DNA from: Phallusia mammillata
Lineage: Eukaryota > Chordata > Ascidiacea > Phlebobranchia > Ascidiidae
Assembly (NCBI GenBank): GCA_003260075.1
Contig: QLIY01000551.1
Span: 17,826-81,825, forward strand
Direction: 5' to 3'
DNA length: 64,000 nt
A program made the position numbers and the translations under genes. Below are positions 45,801-57,800 of this stretch, piece by piece. The notes below the pieces were generated by a model. It was not told the DNA's origin, did no database searches, and was given only the letters and a program-made list of their open reading frames with translations. How positions within the stretch are numbered: position 1 is the first letter of the stretch; each line of letters starts with the position of its first letter.

Positions 45801-48800
45801 AGCTGAAGTCTAAATCGGGCGAAGCGTTATTTGGCAATTTCTCATTTAAAAATAATCGTGGAATATTTGTAACAATATTCAAATATAATTTTGACAAAAC
45901 ATACAAGTCCTTTTTTTCCTGTTTAACTTGTAAAGTCTTTGCCCATGCCTCAGGTATCACTGCATTCGTCCCTATTTTGCTTGCGTTTTTATCACCGCTT
46001 AATTGCTTCTATCTTTAATTCTTCTTTCTCTGTTGTATACGGCAGCAACTTACATCCCTTCTGCTGGTTTTATTGCGCCTGATAATCACACAACACGGTG
46101 TGATACTTTATACCAGTGGTTCTCAACCTATCTCATTGTCGGGGCCGAATTGGAGTTTTTTAAGTGTGTTAGGAGCCGCTAAAAAAACGAGACCCCAGAA
46201 AATAGCAATCTTTGGTGGTTTTCTGAGGTCTGGTGCGAGCCACAAAATAAGTCGTTGGGAGCCGCGGTTGAGACTCACTGTTTCATACACACATATTGAC
46301 TTGCATTTTTAATTTTTACGTTTTATTTACCAACAATGTTAATTTTTAAGGATGAAAAACGCGGATTTAGTTTAAAGACGGTTCTGTGTGTCCCGTTTTA
46401 CGATGGAACTGACAGATTGTTGGGTGTTTTACATCTTGGAAATAAAAAGACTGGGTTTGATGAAAACGACGAAGCCACTATTGAGGTAAGGGTCATTATG
46501 ATTTTGTGTTAAATGTCACTTTTCAATGCAACTCCTTTTTCATGGGTTGTTAACGCAGGACAGGACTTCTCAAACTTTCTTGCTCTGCCACCCAATTTTA
46601 GAAAAGAAATTTCTACATGACCTCTTGATGGGTATAGCCTATACACGTGAATGATGTTTAAACAATAAATTTACGCACATATACCATTTATTGTGACAAT
46701 GACATAATGAAGCATTGTATTTCGCGACCCCAATTTACGTCGCGACTAATAGTTTGAGAAGCCCTGATCTAGGGCAAACCTTTTTTAAACCTTTTTTTTC
46801 GCGTTTGCATACCCTTGCTGTGATCGGGGTTTTGAGTTTTCAATTCGTAACAAACCCCATAAAGCAATTACTTGTGTTGCATAAGAAGCGCCCGGTAACA
46901 AAATCAACTGTGATTCAGTGTGTCGTGTTTTGATCTGTCTGCTTCAGCAAATCTCATTTTAAATCCAATAATATGAAGCTAATACGGTTTAATCGCCGAG
47001 AATCATTTGGGAACCGTTTTTTTAACAATCGTAACGCAATAATTTCTCGTACGAACACAAATTGGGAACTAGAATAGTGGTTTTTCTATATATTGCCAGT
47101 TTATATATACTATATCATATTTAACGATGTATCACATATACCATTTACTATATTTATAATGGATATATATTTGGCACCTATATTTCATTGGGTCCCTATC
47201 TTTTTCCTGGCACTTTATAACATAATTGTTTCTGCAAGCATAATCTAATGGGTCCCCACACATATGCATATGCGAGTTGGTAACAGCAAAAATAAGACAC
47301 AATCATTGTTAGATAAGATGAACATAAATTCATAACTGGGATCAGCCCTTTCGGCGGATTCTCCACTGGGCCTGTGTAGCTCAGTTGGTAGAGCGCGAGT
47401 CCCGGAAAGACTCCTGTCGTGGGTTCGAATCCCACCGCAGGCTAGATTTTTCTAGCCTACGCCTTGCCATATGGTGGTGAATGCTTGGTGACCGGCTGAT
47501 TCGGTATAGCGCCTTCAATGGGCCTGGCGTACTGTGANNNNNNNNNNNNNNNNNNNNNNNNNNNNNNNNNNNNNNNNNNNNNNNNNNNNNNNNNNNNNNN
47601 NNNNNNNNNNNNNNNNNNNNNNNNNNNNNNNNNNNNNNNNNNNNNNNNNNNNNNNNNNNNNNNNNNNNNNNNNNNNNNNNNNNNNNNNNNNNNNNNNNNN
47701 NNNNNNNNNNNNNNNNNNNNNNNNNNNNNNNNNNNNNNNNNNNNNNNNNNNNNNNNNNNNNNNNNNNNNNNNNNNNNNNNNNNNNNNNNNNNNNNNNNNN
47801 NNNNNNNNNNNNNNNNNNNGTCAAAATTCACATGGACCATCTTTAGACCAATATCTATAATGTGTGTAAATTTGAAAAAGTTTGAACCATTCTTTCTTGA
47901 CCAAAACGTGGGAACAAATCTGCGTTAGAAAGAAAAGAAAAAAATATGGACAAAAACATAATTAATTGTATATGCTTACGTCAATATAACGTCATGAATT
48001 TTAAATCGATCTAAAAGTTGACAGACTGAAGATTTTAACAAGTCTGAAGTCATCCAACGTTTATTTAAGATACGTATACTTCACCTAAGTAATAGGTATC
48101 TTCACTATCTTATTCAAATAGATCAGGGGTGAGCAACCTGCGGCCCTTAATTAAAGATTGTGCGGCCCGCAGAGACGCATGGATTTCAATAGTACTGGTA
48201 AACAAGTCCAATTATTACATATTTATGAGCCGATTAATGCGCCTGATGCTAGTTTTCTGCGATCTGGCAAAATGTGGCTAGAATCAAATACGAATTATAC
48301 TTGTAGTTAAGCATATTTGGTAAGAAACAAAGCAAAATCACTTTGTGTGATGCACATGTGCGGCCCTCGATCCAATTTTGACATTTATAATTGGCCCTAC
48401 CGTAACAAAGGTTGCCACCCCTGAAATAGATAGTTATACACACAGTATATATCTAAAAGTTGAGGCACAATTCAACTTGCAAAAAGCTAAGTAATTAGGA
48501 CATTGTGGCAAAGGTATAAATATAGAATACATCCTTTTCATCCATTTACATTGATTAAAATATTTGACAACATTCTGTAAATATTGTGTGTGGTGTGGGG
48601 TTTGAATTCATGAATAGATTTAATGCGTTGGGATTCACAAAATTATAAACTAATAAAAACTGATCTGATCAAAACAACAATATCAGTCAGGGAGTCGACC
48701 CGCTTGTCATATGGGTTCAGGTTCGCTTTGATTTGTTTTTAAGGGTTCGGGTTCGGTTCAGGTTTTAAAAAATGTATATTTTCTGGTTCGGGTTTTGTTC

Positions 48801-51800
48801 CGGTTTGGGCAAATTTATCCGGTCCGAACCGGTTTGCGGTTTTTAAAGCGGTTAAATTTTATATTCGTTTCAATTTAATTCCACCCATCATCTACCTGGC
48901 CTTATCAAATCCCAAAGCATTTTGCTTGTGCACTGTTATTTTTGACACGATAAAAACCTTGGTTGAAACCGAATCAGTTGGTTCATGTGAAGGAATTTAT
49001 ATTTTGCTTAATGGCATCATCAGTTCCTTATTCCAGTAGGACATTTAAAACCGTGGTCGTTTTTCAGTCGATTCGACCTTATCTGATGAACGGGTTGCTT
49101 TTCGCAAACGGGTTTAATTCTATCACAATCAACAAAGCGAAGACCGATGTATCAGACGAAATTGTTCGTTTTCACACAAGATGTACAGAGAACGAGTTCG
49201 AAAGAGTGAAGGTGAGTATCGAACCTTTACCGACACCTAGTGGTGCGCACGACGACCCTATACGATTTCTATGTCGACATACACATAGTCGATGACGTAA
49301 AATATTATAATATACTTTGTAGAAGAATTGGTGTTTCAATTGTGATGTTACGTCTTTTTTATGACGTAATTATATTATTTGTGACGTCACCATTGCATGA
49401 CGTCATATGAAACGTTCGCAAACGTTGAAGTTCAAACAAACTCACAATATTTCGATTTTTTCTTCTGTAAAAATATTTTTGTGTTGTAATTGTGATGACG
49501 TAATACAATTCCTTGTGACGTCATAGAACGAGCCGATACCGGATGGCGAGAAGTACAACTTGTACGAGTTCACATTCAGCGATTTGTTGATGAGTGATGA
49601 CGAAACAGTGATGGCTTGCATGAGGATGTTTAAGGACTTGGATGCTTTCAACTTGTTCAAGATAAGACAAGAGGTGAGGGGGTTGTAATGGGGCTGAAAG
49701 GGATTTTTTTGGGGGAGTGGGGGAGTAATGCCTTTTTTAATGTTTATAGTCAACTTAGCAGGAGGTATGATAAAAATGTCACTTGGTGTAACAGTTTCAG
49801 AAAGAATGATTAAAAACAAACCTTTTGATATTTTTAATGTGTAAAAAATCAAATACACTGCAAATAAGAAGAGCGCTCAAGTTATTATGGGGCCCAACTA
49901 TTTATCGCGTATCTGATGAAGCGAACATATTTGTTTGTTTTTAAGGAGTGATTTGAACTGGTTAGGACTTTTATGGTAGGATATTTAGACATTGGGCAAA
50001 AAATGCGGGTTTTTAAAGCACATGGAACTGTTTATATTCTGCAACACAGAGAAATACTAACAACACACTTGCTTAAAAAATGATGCCTGTATTCTAAATA
50101 AAATCATTGACTGATTGTGTTACATGAAAATATTTTTTGTTCTCAATTGTTTAAACTTGCTTTATTTTGCAGACAATGTTACGTTGGGTGATAAGCGGGG
50201 GGGGGGGATGCAACACAGAAAAATACTAACAACACACTTGCTTAAAAAATGATGCCTGTATTCTATGTAAAATCATTGAGTGATCCTGTTACTTGGAAAA
50301 TATTTTCTATCCTCAGTTCTTTTAAACTTGCTTTATTTTGCAGACAATGTTACGTTGGGTGATAAGCGTGCGTAGATGCTACCGACCTGTGTATTATCAC
50401 AACTGGAGACACGGACTTAACGTCGCCCACACTATGTTTCTGCTACTGGATCGAATGAATAAGGACGATCAGGTATTAACATGCAAAGGTCGTGGGTTCG
50501 AAACTCAGCAAGGGTTAAGTTACACACGTGTAGCTGTGTATACTAATATTGCCAACATGGTCAAGTACAGTGGTTCTCAACCGGGGCCCAAAACTTAATG
50601 CAACATTGAGTTTAGTGCGAAACTTTTTTGATTTTACAAAACATGTTTTATTTTCTCAGACCCCGGGATTGCCGACGATGTTCACAGACAGGGAGAAATT
50701 TACGCTTGTGGTAGCTTGTTTCTGCCACGATATCGATCATCGCGGAACGAACAACGCCTTCCTAATCAGGTAACGATTTCACTGCATTAAATTTATTTAA
50801 GTGAATGTCTAAAATCAGTTTACAACCTGCACTGATGATGGCAACAGCGATTGTTAAAACGTCTGCATGCTGTATTCTATATACGCAAGTACTCTGGCAG
50901 TTATGTCTTTAATGAAAGTATAGTAAAATTAATTTATTTGTTTACGGAAAATGCAACGGAAAATTTTTCCTCTTTAAATTATTTCAATTTTTGTTCTCAT
51001 AAAAATCTCCCAAAATTAGTTGTTAGCGCGTCTTAACTTGGTGGGAAAGTCGAAAAACTGATATTACAAAGTTTATCGTGCACTGTACTACGCGCAATCA
51101 GTGTTATTTACCCTGATGAAGGCGACCTGTACAGGAAGTCGAAACGTCGGTATAAAAATACAACTGCATAAACAGCTCTATAAAGCCTATACTACTTGAC
51201 AAGTGGTACATATAGTCCCAAAAGTTAACATGTTTACTTAACCTGACTGCTGAAAACGACTGTACAAAAACAGAACAAGTCATAAACATAATGTCAATTT
51301 CACTTCAGGGCTGCTGCACCGATGGCGATTCTGTACAACACATCGACCTTGGAGAACCATCACTACGACACATGTCTTCGCATCAGTAGTATGGAGGGAA
51401 ACAACATTTTCGAGTCTTTTACCGAAAATGAGTTTTCTGATTCATGCGAACTTATGAAACACGCCATCCTAGCAACAGATCTTGCCCTATACTTTCAGTG
51501 AGTTGAATCTTATCAGGAAGTTGGTGTCGTTTTCAAGGTTTTGTCACAGAAGAGGGTTGCAAGTCGGATCAGACTTTTTAGAACCGTGTTTAAGTTTACC
51601 AAAATAATGGGTTTGATTTGATTGAGTTGAGTTCATTTTGCTCTGTAAAAATCAAAGCGACACAATTGCACTAAAACAACCACCAACCTGGAAATAGCTG
51701 CGCAACGTTGAAACGTTATGGAGCTGAAAACAGTGGAAGGCACAATGGGTGGATAATGATTAACCGCGCTGCAGATACACTTTATTATTAAGCGTTATGT

Positions 51801-54800
51801 GACTGGGGTTTACAAAACAGTGAGGTTGGATGGCGTATTGTGGGGGAACACGACTGGGGGAAATGTTGGTGGGACCAGTCGAGGGGCCCTAAAAGAACTA
51901 ACCACCCGTGTCAGGGAAAGAGGGTGGGGTTCGACAGGAAAAGAAACTACCGAAAAAAAACCTTGATTCGGTCATGTCTTCACATGTGGCCTTAATTCCA
52001 TCGTAATTTACTTGTTGTATTTAACTTTTGGGCCTAAGTTGGACTTATTTTCGGCTTTGACCCGCTTACAAATGTCCAAAAGTATTGAACATCGTAATGT
52101 TGACTCTATACATTATCTTTTTCGCTTAAATAATGTGCGCGTTACACTTACATCCGACTTTGAAAAAAATAAGTTAGACATTACCGAAATAAGTTTAATG
52201 TAACAAACGTTTCGTTGGATTTCAGACGGAGAAACACATTCAAGGGATTACTGGAGAAGAAACCGCAAGAGAGAGATTTCAGTGATGGAAACCGAATGCT
52301 GCTCATGTCGATGATGATGACCGCATGTGACCTCTCATCCATTACTAAGCCATGGGAGGTTCAACAAAAGGTCAGTTGGATGAGAGAAACGATTTGCACA
52401 CAAAGGGTTTGCCTAAATGTTCAAAACTTCACAGTTATTTCAAACTGCACTAGTTTTCATGCTTTGTTGTCTGTTAAAGTGTTTTTTTTTCATGTTGCAT
52501 TTTTTGTATCCCTTTGTGGGTTAACGGGCTGTTATTATTACATATCCATGAGTTGGGTTAAAAAACAAACGCAGCAAAATTTGCTTTGTCAAGTTTCGGG
52601 TACAGATTTTTTTGGGCATGCGGTGGGATTCGAACCCATAAGTTGAAAATCAAGAAGACCGTATTGCGTGCTTTGCCAAACCCTTTATATTTTTACATTT
52701 TTTTATAAAAGCAATTTATTTAAGTCCAAAACCAATGGAAGATACCCTATAACGAAGCCGAGTGTGTATGTTCAATCCAAACCGAATTTTACAACTTGCT
52801 ATGTCTGGTATTTTATCGCTTTTATATCGTGTATAGCATCACAATCGTAAACTTTAACGATCTCAAGGTCGTTTAGAGTAAATAAACCTTCTTTTTACCT
52901 TACGATGTATGGAAAAACGAAGTTTAGCAAACTAAAACCGCTTAAATACGTTCTAACATCGCAAAATTAATCGACATTTGTTGAAATTTTTGCAAAGTTA
53001 TATTCACCCCATACTAAATTTCTAACAGTTATGTTTTTTTTGGTCAAGTTGTTTTTAAAATCTGTATCTAGTGTGTTTGTAAAAATGTAATCAGGAATTA
53101 AGTTATTAGCTGCTCTGCAAGTGTAAATAATTGTAATTTCAAGTCTTTGAAAACTTCATTTTAAGTCTTAATTAGAACGCTATTGCCAACACATAAAATT
53201 TATTGTGGGTTTGGAGCAAAATATCCAAGTTTCCACAAACAGTTAATAGTCTGTTTACACAATGGAGTTAAAAACTTTTGTTGAAGAGTAAAAAATTAAT
53301 CCGCCTAATTTCCTCCAGATGGCGCACCTCGTCACGAGCGAGTTTTACGACCAGGGGGGGGGGCAAAAAAACTAATCCGCTTAATTTCCTCCAGATGGCG
53401 CACCTCGTCACGAGCGAGTTTTACGACCAGGGAGACATGGAAAGGAAACTTTTCGGAACCGAGCCGATGCCAATGATGGACAGAAGCAAAGCGGGAGATC
53501 TTCCCAAGATGCAAATCGGTTTCATCGATGGAGTTTGCTCCATGGCTTATGAGGTTAGATTAACAGTTTTTACCCGTTTCTTCCTGACATTGCTTTTAAC
53601 GCCGCGGTTCGCTTTTTATTGTCGTGGTTAAATGGTAGTTTTTTTAGGTGTGAAAGGAGCCGCAAAAACCTGTAACCTCAGGAGTTCACTAAGATTTTTA
53701 CCTTGAAAACTAAAATAGCAATCTTTGGTGGTTTTCTGAGGTTTGGTGCGAGCCGCAAAATAAGTAGTTGGGAGCCGCATGCGGCCCTGAGAGCCGCCGT
53801 TAAGAATCACTGCAACGATTTAAAATAAGAACTCAAATCACAAAAAGAAATTTTCGATCGAGGACAGTTTCAGTTATTTAAAGACACTGGGATGGGGGTT
53901 AGGAACTTAATTTACGTGTAGAACTAAGTTTATATGTTGGTTTTATTGTAATTATTATTATTATAAAACCTCAATTAAACCATAATACACCTGACTGTGA
54001 GCATTTTCACACAGTAAGCAGTTAAGTATTCTCAAATGCCTTTTGCGCAATTCACAAGCTTTGCGTGATGCGAGTTCTTGCGTGTGTAGAATGCATTTTC
54101 GTTTAAACATTCAGCTAACGATGTGTTTATACTTGTGACTTCTATTTTTAATCGATAACATTTTTTTTCCTTTTTTGCCATTACGGGATCTGCCGTTCGT
54201 TAGTGTAGTGCCGAACGGTTTAATGTAGAGACGTGTATATATAGGCATGTTGAATAGCGTGTAAGTGCCTACACCAGTGGTTATCAACCTTGTTAGGCTT
54301 GCGGAACATTTATTCACACATTCCTCAGCAAAAACTCCAAATTCCCCCAATTTTTGATAGCAGACGTTTTTAAAGTATAGAGATACTTGATACATAGAAT
54401 ATATATTTAGTTTGGAACTACAGTGATTCGTTTCAGAGGATTTGTATAATTGATATTTTCGCCAAAGCTTCTGGTAAAAAATCCACGATCTAACAAGACA
54501 TAAAAGGCCAATGTTGTTCCATCAGTTTATTAGTGGAGAATTTCTGGATTGTTTTCGCTCTGAACTGCAACAGATGTTCGGTTGAATGCAGGTTTTCCGA
54601 TTTTTGTCTTGTAGAAATCGATAAGCGTGCCTGGGGGGTCAGTTGCACCCCCAATTTTCGCTCCCTATCTCTGTCCAATTGATAACAACGCAATCTAGAC
54701 TGAAAGATTGTCTGCGGTGAAAAACGGCAAAAACAACCTTTTAACGTCGAATGTGACGTTTCAGTCACGTGACTAATTAAGGGATGAGTCAGTTTAAAAT

Positions 54801-57800
54801 ACAAAATATTATCGTCATGGCAACGTTTGCACAACAATAAACGCGTCTTGGTCAGGGACGTGCTATACATTAAAAAATTTTCCACGTTTCCACAAGGGCT
54901 TTTGATATTATTCACAACTCTTTTCCGCAAGCCTTTAGTGCTGATATCTTCGTATTTAAGAGTTGTACGCCGGATATTAATTAAAGAGGTCCTTGTCGAA
55001 ACGTAGATTATGTTTTACACACATTTAATTACAAATTTCTACTGAACCAGACGTGACTTGCAAGTTTTAGTTTTGAATATTTAAAACTCTTAAACCAACT
55101 TAAAAACAGTCAAACCAGCAAGCTAGCTAAGAAACATCAAATAAACAAACAGACCAATAAAAAAACAAACAAACAACAAACTATCAAACGAACACACAAC
55201 AAAACAAACTCATGGGAAAATTACGGAATTCCGTCCACAGAAAGCCACACATATTCGTTCATTTGACCCTCCTGTTTGTTGACACTTTCCAGGAACCGCT
55301 ATTAGTTTACGATGGGTCGGGTTTTGGGAAAGTACGTAGTAAAAATGTTTTATCGCTCCAGAGGTCATGACCCCAGGGGGCGGGGTGGCACGTGAATGGT
55401 TACGTAATGGGGGGGGGGGCGTCGGGTTTTGGGAAAGTACGCAGTAAAAATGTTTTATCGTTTCCAAAGGTCATGACCCCAGGGGGCGGGGTGGCACGTG
55501 AATGGTTACGTAATGTATGCTACAGGTGTTGTGACATTGGACTTTCCCAAATAGTATAAGGCAGAAGTTACTAACCGGGTAGGGATTTACTTTTATTTGT
55601 ACGTGTGATCAGTGGTGGGATTCAAACTTGTTTGTCTGCTGGTTCTATCACAAAAGTCATATTTTTCAGCCGATTCTGTTACAAAAAGGGGGGGGGGGCT
55701 GTTAGTAACCAGTAATGCTAACCGGTTCGCTGATCTCATATATTTAGTGAGACGGTTCTATAGAACCGGCGCAAAACGACTGATTCCCACCACTGCATGT
55801 GAGACACTTTAGGTCTGCGAATATGTTCTGTGAAGTTGATAGAAGGCCCAATTTTAAATGATCTTCGTATGGTTTAGCAACTATTATGCAGTCTATTTGG
55901 GAGGAATGAAAACGTTTTTAATTGTTATGAGAGGAATTCGTCGATAAAGGCTGGGAACTACACTCACACAAACGCTAAATTATATTCAAATAAGCAATTG
56001 TAACGGTTCGAAAAATCCGTAGTTACGATTTTGCATCAAAGTAATTCACCAGATGAGGTTTACGGAATTTATGTTGGACTTTAACTATTTTCCACCCATC
56101 AGCAAATTTACATCTTAGGCATAGATAGAATTACACAGAGAGCGCGAATCATCGTAAAATACCCAAACCGCCAGCCAATACAACAACAGTAGTATTGTTT
56201 GCTCGACTAGTATCAAGTTTTACAATGCCAGGTCCCACTAATGTAGGTTTGCATTGTAGGTTGATTTTGCGAGCTACGTGCGGTTTTGCGAACATCCAAT
56301 GAGCGCAGCTCAAATTTTCCGATCAGACTGCCTTCCCGTAAAACCACAAAACAAACAAGCAAGTGTCATTAGTTATATACGAGCCAAGACAGAACAAGAG
56401 TAGAACAAATAAAGGCAGCCCAAAGCAGCTATTGAGAAATCGTTAATAAACGACGGCGGGGATCAATAAATTTACGTTTATATCTGTTGGTTTTCTCGTT
56501 CGTGGCTCACCAGAGAAGTGTCTCTCCGCCTCAGCAAACCCACAAACTGCTCTTTTTCTCGGGTTTTTGCGTCGCGACGTCTTTTCAGCGTTTTACCTCA
56601 CATCTGCAGTTCAGATCAGCTGTTTTTCGAGTTTTAAAGTAGATATGTTAAGAATTTAATGCACAGACAGGGTCAATATATGGTCATGGTGTACGTATGA
56701 AGTTTAAATTGTCTGTTTATCTGAGTTCTTAAATGCAGATCGAGTTTAAACGGAAACAACGAAGAGCAAAGTTTGTTTTGTATCTGATTAACACAGCTAC
56801 ATACAAGCCCCTCGTTATTAGATAATAGTTTAGGTTTTGTAAGAAAAAAGGTTTCCGATCATTCAACTATCAACACTGGTTCTCAAATTTAAACAATCTT
56901 TTTGACAACTTATAGGTTTTCACTTGATTGTCTGACTTAAAGTAAACGAGCTTAAAAAATTGAAATCCAAAGTTGTCGTTCTTGTGAAATGAGGAATCTT
57001 TACAGGTAGGAGCTGAACATTTTCACAACTCTTGCTATGCTGCTATAATTTACTAACCTAAAGTATCACTTATTTTAACATGAAACCAAAACTCAAAATA
57101 GTTTAAAAGTTGGACCAGATCTAAGAGTTTTTTTAAAGTCATGTGAATAAGCGTCGAAGGGTTCGAATAGTTATGGATTAGAATAATGCGAACTATTAAC
57201 TATCGGTATTTCAGAACAAATAGTCAAGCTTCGCTACGATTCGAAAGAAAAAGACACGCTTTGCTATATACGAAATTGAAACTGACGATTTGTTAGGATT
57301 CGAAACAGTCAAACGCTTCTACTTAGGATTCGAAAACAGATACCGTGCCTAATTATAATTCGAAACAGACACTCGTGTGTAGTTAGAATTCAAGACTTTT
57401 GGCCAACTAGGGACTAAAACAAAAACCGTGTCTAAATAGGTTTCGAATCGGATAACCGTATTTTGATAATTTCGAATATCGATTCGCTTGCCGGGATTTG
57501 AATTGAGTTTCTAGGTTCGATGTAGCTTATCAAGATGGCAACATTCACACAGTGTTCAAGCGAGTTACCGCGATATTACGGCGAACGTTGAAACAAACGA
57601 CCATGTTTGAACATCAAACATATGTGCACTGCTGAACAAACACAGGCCCCGTATAACAGCGGTTTGGAACCTTCAGTATTGAAAAAGCAATTTTGCTGCG
57701 TTCCAACCAAACGACAAATTACTTAGAACCAAAAAATACATTTAATCGCCAACTTAACGTGGCACTAAGTATATGTTTCACTTCGACATGCGTTTTAATT

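Noticed and set aside
47370-47442. Functional tRNA-Ser gene
   Set aside because: Lacks the long variable arm of tRNA-Ser and U33, and continues into a SINE body.
47538-47819. Missing PDE exon hidden in the N gap
   Set aside because: Exons 46351-46485 and 49068-49211 join in phase and align with the expected spacing of the family, so none is needed.
49442-49858. 138-codon minus-strand frame
   Set aside because: It overlaps PDE exon 11 on the other strand and shows no family features; a shadow frame.
54490-54930. 146-codon minus-strand frame in the long PDE intron
   Set aside because: No domain, no hydrophobic pattern and no splice or start context; chance frame.
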